In this document: positions 1 through 12,096 of the stretch, piece by piece
Layout: each line of letters begins with the position of its first letter
Numbering within the stretch: position 1 is the stretch's first letter
Assembly (NCBI RefSeq): GCF_048564905.1
Contig: NW_027328721.1
Span: 36,305,925-36,369,924, forward strand
Length of the DNA stretch: 64,000 nt
Direction of reading: 5' to 3'
Source: Vicugna pacos
Lineage: Eukaryota; Chordata; Mammalia; Artiodactyla; Camelidae
Notes under the pieces: generated by a model
The model's database searches: none
The model's input: the letters and a program-made list of their open reading frames with translations, nothing else
What the model was told of the DNA's origin: nothing
Made by a program: the position numbers and the translations under genes

Positions 1-763
1 GCTCTCTTCAGTCTCAGGTGTTCCCTGTTCGGGGAAGTCCGAGAAATACATTCCCTTACCTTGGGGAGGCAGCCTCTGACACTGGGATTACCTGCAAACA
101 CCCCCTAGCATTCCCTGGCAGAGAGATATTAGGAAAACACTCAGGGGAGACGAGCTCAGGCATCCCGTTAGAACCCACGCGCTGCCGACCGTTGGTGGAA
201 ACTCTCAACGCTCAGGATTCCGGAAGCATTGTCAGTGCGTGGGGGAGCTCGAGAGACAAGTCCACGCAGCTCTCTTCAGTCACAGGTGTTCCCTGTTCGG
301 GGAAGTCCGTGAAATAACTTCCCTGACCTTGGGGAGGAAGCCTCTGTCACTGGGATATCCTGCAAACCCCCCCTAGAATTCCCTGGCACAGAGACATTAG
401 GAAAACCCTCAGGGGAGATGAGCTCAGGCATCCCGTTAGAACCCACGCGCTGCCGACCGTTGGTGGAACTTCCCCAAGCTCAGGATTCCGGAACCATTGT
501 CAGTGCGTGGGGGAGCTCGAGAGACAACTCCACGCAGCTCTCTTCAGTCACAGGTGTTCCCTGTTCGGGGAAGTCCGAGAAATACCTTCCCTGACTTGGG
601 GAGGCAGCCTCTGTCACTGGGATTTCCTGCAAACGCCCCCTAGCATTCCCTGGCACAGAGACATTAGGAAAATCCTCAGGGGAGACGAGCTCTGGCATCC
701 CGTTCGAACCCACGCGCTGCCGACCGTTGGTGGAACGTCCTCACGCTCAGGATTCCGGAACCA

Positions 764-1030
764 TTGTCAGTGCGTGGGGGAGCTCGAGAGACAAGTACAC
801 GCAGCTCTCTTCAGTCACAGGTGTTCCCTGTTCGGGAAGTCCGAGAAAAACCTTCCCTGACCTTGGGGAGGCAGCGTCTGTCACTGGGATTTCCTGCAAA
901 CCCCCCGTAGCATTCCCTGGCACAGAGAGATTAGGAAAACCCTCAGGGGAGACGAGCTCAGGCATCCCGTTAGAACCCAAGCGCTGCCGACCGTTGGTGG
1001 AACCACCCCAAGCTCAGGATTCCGGAACCA
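764..1030. repeat. 267-bp monomer subfamily (one-base deletion), example
   Basis: This monomer is one base short because GTTCGGGGAAG has become GTTCGGGAAG at about 830. It also carries ACAAGTACACGC and GAAAAACC. The same linked set recurs near 2172, 4578 and 5649, and near 32706, 36722, 57613 and 61629; a related copy near 6457 has the deletion and GAAAAACC but not ACAAGTACAC. The deletion changes the spacing inside the CENP-B-box-like site. The shift also joins two reading frames and makes longer spurious open frames of about 210 codons. Confidence 0.8.
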
Positions 1031-1566
1031 TTGTCAGTGCGTGGGGGAGCTCGAGAGAAAACTCCACGCAGCTCTCTTCAGTCACAGGTGTTCCCTGTTC
1101 GGGGAAGTCTGAGAAATACATTCCCTGACTTTGGGGAGGCAGCCTCTGTCACTGGGATTTCCTGCAAACCCCCCCTAGCATTCCCTGGCACAGAGACATT
1201 AGGAAAACCCTCATCGGAGACGAGCTCAGGCATACAGTTAGAACCCACTCGCTGCCGACCGTTGGTGGAACCACCCCACGCTCAGGATTCCGGAACCATT
1301 GTCAGTGCGTGGGGGAGCTCGAGAGACAACTCCACGCAGCTCTCTTCAGTCACAGGTGTTCCCTGTTCGGGGAAGTCCGAGAAATACCTTCCCTGAAATT
1401 GGGGAGGCAGCCTCTGGCCCTGGGATTTCCTGAAAACCTCCCCTAGCATTCCCTGGCATAGAGACATTTGGAAAACCCTCAGGGAAGATTAGCTCAGGCA
1501 TCCCGATAGAACCCACGCGCTGCCGACTGTTGGTGGAATTTCCCCACGCTCAGGATTCCGGAACCA

Positions 1567-2637
1567 TTGTCAGTGCGTGGGGGAGCTCGAGAGACAACTC
1601 CACGCAGCTCTCTTCAGTCACAGGTGTTCCCTGTTCGGGGAAGTCCGAGAAATACCTTCCCTGACCTTGGGGAGGCATCCTCCGTCACTGGGATTTCCTG
1701 CAAAACCCCCCTAGCATTCCCTGGCACAGAGACATTAGGAAAACCCTCAGGGGAGACGAGCTCAGGCATCCCGTTAGATCCCAAGCGCTGCCGACCGTTG
1801 GTGGAACCTCCCCACGCTCAGGATTCCCGAACCATTGTCAGTGCGTGGGGGAGCTCGAGAGAAAAGTCCAAGCAGCTCTCTTCAGTCACATGTGTTCCCT
1901 GTTCGGGGAAGTCCGAGAAATACCTTCCCTGACTTTGGGGAGGCAGCCTCTGTCACTGGGATTTCCTGCAAACGCCCCCTAGCATTCCCTGGCACAGAGA
2001 TATTAGGAAAATACTCAGGGGAGACGAGATCAGGCATCCCGTTAGAACCCACGCGCTGCCGACCGTTGGTGAAACCTCTTCACGCTCAGGATTCCGGAAC
2101 CATTGTCAGTGTGTGGGGGAGCTCGAGAGACAAGTACACGCAGCTCTCTTCAGTCAAAGGTGTTCCCTGTTCGGGAAGTCCGAGAAAAACCTTCCCTGAC
2201 CTTGGGGAGGCAGCCTCTGTCACTGGGATTTCCTGCAAACACCGCCTAGCATTCCCTGGCACAGAGACATTAGGAAAACCCTCAGGGGAGACGAGCTCAG
2301 GCATCCCGTTAGATCCCAAGCGCTGCCGACCGTTGGTGGAACCTCCCCACGCTCAGGATTCCCGAACCATTGTCAGTGCGTGGGGGAGCTTGAGAGACAA
2401 CTCCATGCAGCTCTCTTCAGTCACAGGTGTTCCCTGTTCGGGGAAGTCCGAGAAATACCTTCCCTGACCTTGGGGAGGCAACCTCTGGCCCTGGGATTTC
2501 CTGCAAACCCCCCCTAGCATTCGCTGGCATAGAGACATTTGGAAAACCCTCAGGGGAGATTAGCTCAGGCATCCCGTTAGAAACCACGCGCTGCCGACCG
2601 TTGGTGGAACTTCCCCACGCTCAGGATTCCGGAACCA
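1567..2637. repeat. 1,071-bp 4-mer higher-order unit, copy 1
   Basis: These four monomers have marker variants in fixed order: CATCCTCCGTCACTGG, then a monomer with ATACTCAGGGGAGACGAG, then a 267-bp monomer with ACAAGTACACGC, then one with CTGGCCCTGGG and GATTAGCTC. The block recurs at plus 2,411 and plus 3,482 bp with a few differences, such as AAAATACTC here against AAATTACTC in copy 2. It is separated from the other two copies by about five unrelated-order monomers. Confidence 0.8.
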
Positions 2638-2739
2638 TTGTCAGTGCGTGGGGGAGCTCGAGAGACAACTCCACGCAGCTCTCTTCAGTCACAGGTGTTC
2701 CCTGTTCGGGGAAGTCCGAGAAATACCTTCCCTGACCTT

Positions 2740-3700
2740 GGGGAGGCAGCCTCTGACACTGGGATTACCTGCAAACACCCCCTAGCATTCCCTGGCACAG
2801 AGATATTAGGAAAACCCTCAGGGGAGACGAGATCATGCATCCCGTTAGAACCCACGCGTTGCCGACCGTTGGTGGAACCTCCCCACGCTCAGGATTCCGG
2901 AACCTTTGTCAGTGCGTGGGGGAGCTCGAGAGACAACTCCACGCAACTCTCTTCAGTCACAGGTGTTCCCTGTTCGGGGAAGTCCGAGAAATACCTTCCC
3001 TGACCTTGGGGAGGCAGCCTCTGTCACTGGGATTTCCTGCAAACCCCCCCTAGCATTCCCTGGCACAGAGACATTAGGAAAACCCTCAGGGGAGACGAGC
3101 TCAGGCATCCCGTTAGATCCCACGCGCTGCCGACCGTTGGTGGAACCTCCCCACGCTCAGGATTCCGGAACCTTTGTCAGTGCGTGGGGGATCTCGAGAG
3201 ACAACTCCACGCACCTCTCTTCAGTCACACGTGTTCCCTGTTCGGGGAAGTCCGAGAAATACTTTCCCTGACCTTGGGGAGGCAGCCTCTGACACTGGAA
3301 TTTCCTGAAAACCACCCCTAGCATTCCCTGGCAGAGAGACATTAGGAAAACCCTCAGGGGAGACGAGCTCAGACATCCCGTTAGAACCCACGCGCTGCCG
3401 ACCGTTGGTGGAACCTCCCAACGCTCAGGATTCCGGAACCATTGTCAGTGCGTGGGGGAGCTCGAGAGACAATTCCACGCAGCTCTCTTCAGTCACAGGT
3501 GTTCCCTGTTCGGGGAAGTCCGAGAAATACCTTCCCTGACCTTGGGGAGGCAGCCTCTGTCACTGGGATTTCCTGCAAACCCCCCCTGGCATTCCCTGGC
3601 ACAGAGACATTAGGAAAACCCTCAGGGGAGACGAGCTCAGGCATCCCATTAGAACCCACGCGCTGCCGACCGTTGGTGGAACCTCCCCACGCTCAGTATT
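2740..3700. repeat. Shared block X, left copy
   Basis: This run of between three and four monomers recurs at plus 4,017 bp (about 6757-7717). Shared marks are CATGCATCCCG, TTGTCAGTGCG preceded by AACC and a T, GATCTCGAG with CACACGTGTTCC, and CAGACATCCCG. The edges were judged by eye and may be off by a few hundred bases. Both copies follow a 4-mer unit, so block and 4-mer probably moved or expanded together. Confidence 0.7.
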
Positions 3701-3977
3701 CCGGAACCATTGTCAGTGCGTGGGGGAGCTCGAGAGACAACTCCACGCAGCTCTCTTCAGTCACAGGAGTTCCCTGTCCGGGGAAGACCGAGAAATACCT
3801 TCCCTGAACTTGGGGAGGCAGCCTCTGGCCCTGGGATTTCCTGAAAACCTCCCCTAGCATTCCCTGGCATAGAGACATTTAGAAAACCCTCAGGGAAGAT
3901 TAGCTCAGGCATCCCGTTAGAACCCACGCGCTGCCGACTGTTGGTGGAATTTCCCCACGCTCAGGATTCCGGAACCA

Positions 3978-5048
3978 TTGTCAGTGCGTGGGGGAGCTCG
4001 AGAGACAACTCCACGCAGCTCTCTTCAGTCACAGGTGTTCCCTGTTCGGGGAAGTCCGAGAAATACCTTCCCTGACCTTGGGGAGGCATCCTCCGTCACT
4101 GGGATTTCCTGCAAAACCCCCCTAGCATTCCCTGGCACAGAGACATTAGGAAAACCCTCAGGGGAGACGAGCTCAGGCATCCCGTTAGATCCCAAGCGCT
4201 GCCGACCGTTGGTGGAACCTCCCCACGCTCAGGATTCCCGAACCATTGTCAGTGCGTGGGGGAGCTCGAGAGAAAAGTCCAAGCAGCTCTCTTCAGTCAC
4301 ATGTGTTCCCTGTTCGGGGAAGTCCGAGAAATACCTTCCCTGACTTTGGGGAGGCAGCCTCTGTCACTGGGATTTCCTGCAAACGCCCCCTAGCATTCCC
4401 TGGCACAGAGATATTAGGAAATTACTCAGGGGAGACGAGATCAGGCATCCCGTTAGAACCCACGCGCTGCCGACCGTTGGTGAAACCTCTTCACGCTCAG
4501 GATTCCGGAACCATTGTCAGTGCGTGGGGGAGCTCGAGAGACAAGTACACGCAGCTCTCTTCAGTCAAAGGTGTTCCCTGTTCGGGAAGTCCGAGAAAAA
4601 CCTTCCCTGACCTTGGGGAGGCAGCCTCTGTCACTGGGATTTCCTGCAAACACCGCCTAGCATTCCCTGGCACAGAGACATTAGGAAAACCCTCAGGGGA
4701 GACGAGCTCAGGCATCCCGTTAGATCCCAAGCGCTGCCGACCGTTGGTGGAACCTCCCCACGCTCAGGATTCCCGAACCATTGTCAGTGCGTGGGGGAGC
4801 TCGAGAGACAACTCCATGCAGCTCTCTTCAGTCACAGGTGTTCCCTGTTCGGGGAAGTCCGAGAAATACCTTCCCTGACCTTGGGGAGGCAACCTCTGGC
4901 CCTGGGATTTCCTGCAAACCCCCCCTAGCATTCGCTGGCATAGAGACATTTGGAAAACCCTCAGGGGAGATTAGCTCAGGCATCCCGTTAGAAACCACGC
5001 GCTGCCGACCGTTGGTGGAACTTCCCCACGCTCAGGATTCCGGAACCA
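3978..5048. repeat. 1,071-bp 4-mer higher-order unit, copy 2
   Basis: This has the same four monomers as 1567-2637, and it is a direct tandem neighbour of the copy starting at 5049 (offset 1,071, one base short of 4 x 268). It differs by AAATTACTC near 4428 and a few other bases. Confidence 0.82.
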
Positions 5049-6119
5049 TTGTCAGTGCGTGGGGGAGCTCGAGAGACAACTCCACGCAGCTCTCTTCAGT
5101 CACAGGTGTTCCCTGTTCGGGGAAGTCCGAGAAATACCTTCCCTGACCTTGGGGAGGCATCCTCCGTCACTGGGATTTCCTGCAAAACCCCCCTAGCATT
5201 CCCTGGCACAGAGACATTAGGAAAACACTCAGGGGAGACGAGCTCAGGCATCCCGTTAGATCCCAAGCGCTGCCGACCGTTGGTGGAACCTCCCCACGCT
5301 CAGGATTCCCGAACCATTGTCAGTGCGTGGGGGAGCTCGAGAGAAAAGTCCAAGCAGCTCTCTTCAGTCACATGTGTTCCCTGTTCGGGGAAGTCCGAGA
5401 AATACCTTCCCTGACTTTGGGGAGGCAGCCTCTGTCACTGGGATTTCCTGCAAACGCCCCCTAGCATTCCCTGGCACAGAGATATTAGGAAAATACTCAG
5501 GGGAGACGAGATCAGGCATCCCGTTAGAACCCACGCGCTGCCGACCGTTGGTGAAACCTCTTCACGCTCAGGATTCCGGAACCATTGTCAGTGCGTGGGG
5601 GATCTCGAGAGACAAGTACACGCAGCTCTCTTCAGTCACAGGTGTTCCCTGTCCGGGAAGTCCGAGAAAAAACTTCCCTGACCTTGGGGAGGCAGCCTCT
5701 GTCACTGGGATTTCCTGCAAACACCGCCTAGCATTCCCTGGCACAGAGACATTAGGAAAACCCTCAGGGGAGACGAGCTCAGGCATCCCGTTAGATCCCA
5801 AGCGCTGCCGACCGTTGGTGGAACCTCCCCACGCTCAGGATTCCCGAACCATTGTCAGTGCGTGGGGGAGCTCGAGAGACAACTCCATGCAGCTCTCTTC
5901 AGTCACAGGTGTTCCCTGTTCGGGGAAGTCCGAGAAATACCTTCCCTGACCTTGGGGAGGCAACCTCTGGCCCTGGGATTTCCTGCAAACCCCCCCTAGC
6001 ATTCGCTGGCATAGAGACATTTGGAAAACCCTCAGGGGAGATTAGCTCAGGCATCCCGTTAGAAACCACGCGCTGCCGACCGTTGGTGGAACTTCCCCAC
6101 GCTCAGGATTCCGGAACCA
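5049..6119. repeat. 1,071-bp 4-mer higher-order unit, copy 3
   Basis: This is a direct tandem copy of 3978-5048. Private changes include ACACTCAGG for ACCCTCAGG near 5225, GATCTCGAG for GAGCTCGAG near 5600 and TGTCCGGGAAG for TGTTCGGGAAG near 5650. The monomers after 6120 resemble the first monomer of the unit only partly, so the tandem run ends there. Confidence 0.82.
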
Positions 6120-6756
6120 TTGTCAGTGCGTGGGGGAGCTCGAGAGACAACTCCACGCAGCTCTCTTCAGTCACAGGTGTTCCCTGTTCGGGGAAGTCCG
6201 AGAAATACCCTCCCTGACCTTGGGGAGGCAGCCTCTGTCACTGGGATTTCCTGCAAAACACCCCTAGCATTCCCTGGCACAGAGACATTAGGAAAACAAT
6301 CAGGGGAGACGAGCTCAGGCATCCCGTTAGAACCCACGCGCTGCCGACCGTTGGTGGAACCTCCCCACGCTCAGGATTCCCGTACCACTGTCAGTGCGTG
6401 GGGGAGCACGAGAGACAACTCCACGCAGCTCTCTTCAATCACAGGTGTTCCCTGTTCGGGAAGTCCGAGAAAAACCTTCCCTGACCTTGGGGAGGCAGCC
6501 ACTGTCACTGGGATTTCCTGCAAACACCGCCTAGCATTCCCTGGCACAGAGACATTAGGAAAACCCTCAGGGGAGACGAGCTCAGGCATCCCGTTAGATC
6601 CCAAGCGCTGCCGACCGTTGGTGGAACCTCCCCACGCTCAGGATTCCCGAACCATTGTCAGTGCGTGGGGGAATTCGAGAGACAACTCCAGGCAGCTCTC
6701 TTCAGTCACAGGTGTTCCCTGTTCGGGGAAGTCCGAGAAATACCTTCCCTGACCTT

Positions 6757-7717
6757 GGGGAGGCAGCCTCTGAAACTGGGATTACCTGCAAACACCCCCT
6801 AGCATTCCCTGGCACAGAGATATTAGGAAAACACTCAGGGGAGACGAGCTCATGCATCCCGTTAGAACCCACGCGTTGCCGACCGTTGGTGGAACCTCCC
6901 CACGCTCAGGATTCCGGAACCTTTGTCAGTGCGTGGGGGAGCTCGAGAGACAACTCCACGCAACTCTCTTCAGTCACAGGTGTTCCCTGTTCGGGGAAGT
7001 CCGAGAAATACCTTCCCTAACCTTGGGGAGGCAGCCTCTGTCACTGGGGTTTCCTGCAAACCCCCCCTAGCATTCCCTGGCACAGAGACATTAGGAAAAC
7101 CCTCAGGGGAGACGAGCTCAGGCATCCCGTTAGATCCCACGCGCTGCCGACAGTTGGTGGAACCTCCCCACGCTCAGGATTCCGGAACCTTTGTCAGTGC
7201 GTGGGGGATCTCGAGAGACAACTCCACGCACCTCTCTTCAGTCACACGTGTTCCCTGTTCGGGGAAGTCCGAGAAATACTTTCCCTGACCTTGGGGAGGC
7301 AGCCTCTGACACTGGGATTTCCTGCAAACCCCCCCTAGCATTCCCTGGCAGAGAGACATTAGGAAAACCCTCAGGGGAGACGAGCTCAGACATCCCGTTA
7401 GAACCCACGCGCTGCCGACCGTTGGTGGAACCTCCCAACGCTCAGGATTCCGGAACCATTGTCAGTGCGTGGGGGAGCTCGAGAGACAATTCCACGCAGC
7501 TCTCTTCAGTCACAGGTGTTCCCTGTTCGGGGAAGTCCGAGAAATACCTTCCCTGACCTTGGGGAGGCAGCCTCTGTCACTGGGATTTCCTGCAAACCCC
7601 CCCTGGCATTCCCTGGCACAGAGACATTAGGAAAACCCTCAGGGGAGACGAGCTCAGGCATCCCGTTAGAACCCACGCGCTGCCGACCGTTGGTGGAACC
7701 TCCCCACGCTCAGGATT
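6757..7717. repeat. Shared block X, right copy
   Basis: This is the counterpart of 2740-3700, 4,017 bp downstream, with the same four rare markers in the same order. Private changes include GACAGTTGG near 7148 and CTGAAACTGGG near 6770. The offset equals 15 monomers minus 3 bp, close to but not the same event as the 4,016-bp unit on the right. Confidence 0.7.
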
Positions 7718-9334
7718 CCGGAACCATTGTCAGTGCGTGGGGGAGCCCGAGAGACAACTCCACGCAGCTCTCTTCAGTCACAGGTGTTCCCTGTTCGGGG
7801 AAGTCCGAGAAATAACTTCCCTGAACTTGGGGAGGCAGCCTCTGTCACTGGGATTTCCTGCAAACCCCCCCTAGCATTCCCTGGCACAGAGACATTAGGA
7901 AAACACTCAGGGGAGACGAGCTGAGGCATTCCGTTAGAACCCACGCGCTGCCGACCGTTGGTGGAACCTCCCCACGCTCAGGATTCCGGAAACATTGTCA
8001 GTGCGTGGGGGAGCTCGAGAGACAACTCCACGCAGCTCTCTTCAGTCACAGGTGTTCCCTGTTCGGGGAAGTCCGAGAAATACCTTCCCTAACCTTGGGG
8101 AGGCAGCCTCTGACACTGGGATTACCTGCAAACACCCCCTAGCATTCCCTGGCAGAGAAACATTAGGAAAACACTCAGGGGAGACGAGCTCAGGCATCCC
8201 GTTAGAACCCACACGCTGCCGACCGTTGGTGGAACCTCCCCACGCTCAGGATTCCGGAACATTTGTCAGTGCGTGGGGGAGATCGAGAGACAACTCCACG
8301 CAGCTCTCTTCAGTCACAGGTGTTCCCTGTTCGGGGAAGTCCGAAAAATACCTTCCCTGACCTTGGGGAGGCAGCCTCTGTCACTGGGATTTCCTGCAAA
8401 CCCCCCCTAGCATTCCCTGGCACAGAGAAATTAGGAAAACCCTCAGGGGAGGCGAGCTCAGACATCCCGTTAGAACCCACGCGGTGCCGACCGTTGGTGA
8501 AACCTCCCCACGCTCAGGATTCCGGAACCATTGTCAGTGCGTGGGGGAGCTCGAGAGACAACTCCACGCAGCTCTCTTCAGTCACAGGTGTTCCCTGTTC
8601 GGGGAAGTCCGAGAAATACCTTCCCTGACCTTGGGGAGGCAGCCTCTGTCACTGGGATTTCCTGCAAACCCCCCCTAGCATTCCCTGGCACAGAGACATT
8701 AGGAAAACACTCAGGGGAAACGAGCTCAGGCATCCCGTTAGAACCCACGCGCTGCCGACCGTTGGTGGAACCTCCCCACGCTCAGAATTCCGGAACCACT
8801 GTCAGTGCGTGGGGGAGCTCGAGAGACAACTCCACGCAGCTCTCTTCAGTCACAGGTGTTCCCTGTTCGGGGAAGTCCGAGAAATACATTCCCTGACCTT
8901 GGGGAGGCAACCTCTGACACTGGGATTACCTGCAAACACCCCCTAGCATTCCCTGGCAGAGAGACATTAGGAAAACCCTCAGGAGACACGAGCTCAGGCA
9001 TCCCGTTAGAACCCACGCGCTGCCGACCGTTGGTGGAACCTCCCCACGCTCAGGATTCCGGAACATTTGTCAGTGCGTGGGGGAGCTCGAGAGACAACTC
9101 CACGCAGCTCTCTTCAGTCACAGGTGTTCCCTGTTCGGGGGAGTCCGAGAAATACCTTCCCTGACCTTGGGGAGGCAGCCTCTGTCACTGGGATTTCCTG
9201 CAAACCCCCCCTAGCATTCCCTGGCACAGAGACATTAGGAAAACCCTCAGGGGAGACGAGTTCAGGCATCCCGTTAGAACCCACACGCTGCCGACCGTTA
9301 GTGGAACCTCCCCACGCTCAGGATTCCGGAAACA

Positions 9335-9602
9335 TTGTCAGTGCGTGGGGGAGCTCGAGAGACAACTCCACGCAGCTCTCTACAGTCACAGGTGTTCCCT
9401 GTACGGGGAAGTCCGAGAAATACCTTCCCTGACCTTGGGGAGGCAGCCTCTGTCACTGGGATTTCCTGCAAACCCCCCCTAGCATTCCCTGGCACAGAGA
9501 CATTAAGGAAAACTTCAGGGGAGACGAGCTCAGGCATCCCGTTAGAACCCACGCGCTGCCGAGCGTTGGTGGAACCTCCCCACGCTCCGGATTCCGGAAC
9601 AA
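9335..9602. repeat. TACG monomer subfamily, example
   Basis: This monomer has two linked changes, CTCTACAG for CTCTTCAG and GTACGGGG for GTTCGGGG (site at 9401-9417). Both occur together again near 9937, 10205, 12615, 13415, 13690, 15026 and 15292, and in the copy-B equivalents. GTACGGGG alone appears near 17704, 27887, 31908 and 35924. The second change removes the TTCG half of the CENP-B-box-like motif. Confidence 0.75.
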
Positions 9603-9833
9603 TTGTCAGTGCGTGGGGGAGCTCGAGAGACAAGTCCACGCAGCTCTCTTCAGTCACAGGTGTTCCCTGTTCGGGGGAGTCCGAGAAATACCTTCCCTGA
9701 CCTTGGGGAGGCAGCCTCTGTCACTGGGATTTCCTGCAAACCCCCCCTAGCATTCCCTGGCACAGAGACATTAGGAAAACCCTCAGGGGAGACGAGCTCA
9801 GGCATCCCGTTAGAACCCACACGCTGCCGACCG

Positions 9834-11240
9834 TTAGTGGAACCTCCCCACGCTCAGGATTCCGGAAACATTGTCAGTGCGTGGGGGAGCTCGAGAGACA
9901 ACTCCACGCAGCTCTCTACAGTCACAGGTGTTCCCTGTACGGGGAAGTCCGAGAAATACCTTCCCTGACCTTGGGGAGGCAGCCTCTGTCACTGGGATTT
10001 CCTGCAAACGCACCCTAGCATTCCCTGGCACAGAGACATTAGGAAAACACTCAGGGGAGACGAGTTCAGGCATCCCGTTAGAACCCACACGCTGCCGACC
10101 GTTAGTGGAACCTCCCCACGCTCAGGATTCCGGAAACATTGTCAGTGTGTGGGGGAGCTCGTGAGACAACTCCACGCAGCTCTCTACAGTCACAGGTGTT
10201 CCCTGTACGGGGAAGTCCGAGAAATACTTTCCCTGACCTTGGGGAGGCAGCCTCTGTCACTGGGATTTCCTGCAAACCCCCCTAGCATTTCCTGGCACAG
10301 AAACATTAGGTAAACCCTCAGGGGAGACGAGCTCAGTCATCCCGTTAGAACCAACGCGGTGCCGACCGTTGGTGAAACCTCCCCACGCTCAGTATTCCGG
10401 AACAATTGTCAGTGCGTGGGGGAGCTCGAGAGACAACTCCACGCAGCTCTCTTCAGTCACAGGTGTTCCCTGTTCGTGGAAGTCCGAGAAATACCATCCC
10501 TGACCTTGGGGAGGCAGCCTCTGTCACTGGGATTTCCTGCAAACTCCCTCTAGCATTCCCTGGCACAGAGACATTAGGAAAACCCTCAGGGGAGACGAGC
10601 TCAGGCATCCCGTTAGAACCCACGCGCTGCCGACCGTTGGTGGGACCTCCCCACGCTCAGGATTCCGGAACCATTGTCAGTGCGTGGGGGAGCTCGAGAG
10701 AGAACTCCACGCAGCTCTCTTCAGTCACAGGTGTTCCCTGTTTGGGGAAGTCCGAGAAATACCTTCCCTGAATTTGGGGAGGAAGCCTCTGTCACTGGGA
10801 TTTCCTGCAAAACCCCCCTAGAATTCCCTGGCATAGAGAAATTAGGAAAACCCTCAGGGGAGACGAGCTCAGGCATCCCGTTCGAACCCACGCGCTGCCG
10901 ACCGTTGGTGGAACCTCCCCACGCTCAGGATTCCGGAACCATTGTCAGTGCGTGGGGGAGCTCGAGGGACAACTCCATGCAGCTCTCTTCAGTCACAGAA
11001 GTTCCCTGTTCGGGGAAGTCGGAGAAATACCTTCCCTGACCTTGGGGAGGCAGCCTCTGTCACTGGGATTTCCTGCAAACCCCCCCTAGCATTCCCTGGC
11101 ACAGAGAAGTTAGGAAAACCCTCAGGGGAGACGAGCTCAGGCATCCCGTTAGAACCCACGCGCTGCCGACCGTTAGTGGAACCTCCCCACGCTCAGGATT
11201 CCGGAACCATTGTCAGTGCGTGGGGGAGCTCGAGAGACAA
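9834..11240. repeat. Block shared at 5,089 bp, left copy
   Basis: About five monomers recur at plus 5,089 bp (19 monomers minus 3 bp) at about 14923-16329. Shared marks include CTACAGTCACAGG with GTACGGGG, AAACGCACCCTAG, the CTCAGTCATCCCG variant, TTCGTGGAAG and CAAACTCCCTC. The first 660 bp or so also recur at about plus 3,482 bp (13316-13983), so this segment has been copied at least twice. Confidence 0.72.
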
Positions 11241-11363
11241 CTCCACGCAGCTCTCTTCAGTCACAGGTGTTCCCTGTTCGGGGAAGTCCGAGAAATACCT
11301 TCCCTGAACTTGGGGAGGCAGCCTCTGTCACTGGGATTTCCTGCAAACCCCCCCTAGCATTCC
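10560..11363. repeat. 804-bp 3-mer tandem unit, copy 1
   Basis: Three monomers repeat directly at plus 804 bp (exactly 3 x 268). The linked marks are GGTGGGACC, GAGAGAGAACTCC, GGAGGAAGCC with CCTAGAATTCC, then CGAGGGACAACTCCATGC with the CGGAG variant, then AGAAGTTAGG. The unit contains the 8-of-9 CENP-B-box-like site at 11008. Confidence 0.8.
11008..11024 (+). other. CENP-B-box-like site, 8 of 9 core bases
   Basis: GTTCGGGGAAGTCGGAG fits the box NTTCGNNNNANNCGGGN except for A in place of the last core G. Most monomers have CCGAG here and match 7 of 9. The match is seen in the sequence; binding is an inference. Confidence 0.5.
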
Positions 11364-11811
11364 CTGGCACAGAGACATTAGGAAAACCCTCAGGGGAGAC
11401 GAGCTCAGGCATCCCGTTAGAACCCACGCGCTGCCGACCGTTGGTGGGACCTCCCCACGCTCAGGATTCCGGAACCATTGTCAGTGCGTGGGGGAGCTCG
11501 AGAGAGAACTCCACGCAGCTCTCTTCAGTCACAGGTGTTCCCTGTTCGGGGAAGTCCGAGAAATACCTTCCCTGACTTTACGGAGGAAGCCTCTGTCACT
11601 GGGATTTCCTACAAAACCCCCCTAGAATTCCCTGGCATAGAGAAATTAGGAAAACCCTCAGGGGAGACGAGCTCAGGCATCCCGTTCGAACCCACGCGCT
11701 GCCGACCGTTGGTGGAACCTCCCCACGCTCAGGATTCCGGAACCATTGTCAGTGCGTGGGGGAGCTCGAGGGACAACTCCATGCAGCTCTCTTCAGTCAC
11801 AGGAGTTCCCT

Positions 11812-11828
11812 GTTCGGGGAAGTCGGAG
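11812..11828 (+). other. CENP-B-box-like site, 8 of 9 core bases
   Basis: This has the same 17 bases as the site at 11008, in the second copy of the 804-bp unit. The monomer continues GATATAAC instead of GAAATACC. Confidence 0.5.
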
Positions 11829-12079
11829 ATATAACTTCCCTGACATTGGGGAGGCAGCCTCTGTCACTGGGATTTTCTGCAAACCCCCCCTAGCATTTCC
11901 TGGCACAGAGAAGTTAGGAAAACCCTCAGGGGAGACGAGCTCAGGCATCCCGTTAGAACCCACGCGCTTCCGACCGTTAGTGGAACCTCCCCACGCTCAG
12001 GATTCCGGAACCATTATCAGTGCGTGGGGGAGCTCGAGAGACAACTCCACGCAGCTCTCTTCAGTCACAGGTGTTCCCT

Positions 12080-12096
12080 GTTCGGGGAAGTCGGAG
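12080..12096 (+). other. CENP-B-box-like site, 8 of 9 core bases
   Basis: This is the CGGAG variant at the left end of duplication A, with its copy-B partner at 36987. Confidence 0.5.

Noticed and set aside
1400-3810. A tandem 9-mer unit of 2,411 bp
   Set aside because: Only about the first 1.3 kb matches at this offset; the rest differs. It is better explained by the 4-mer unit recurring with other monomers between.
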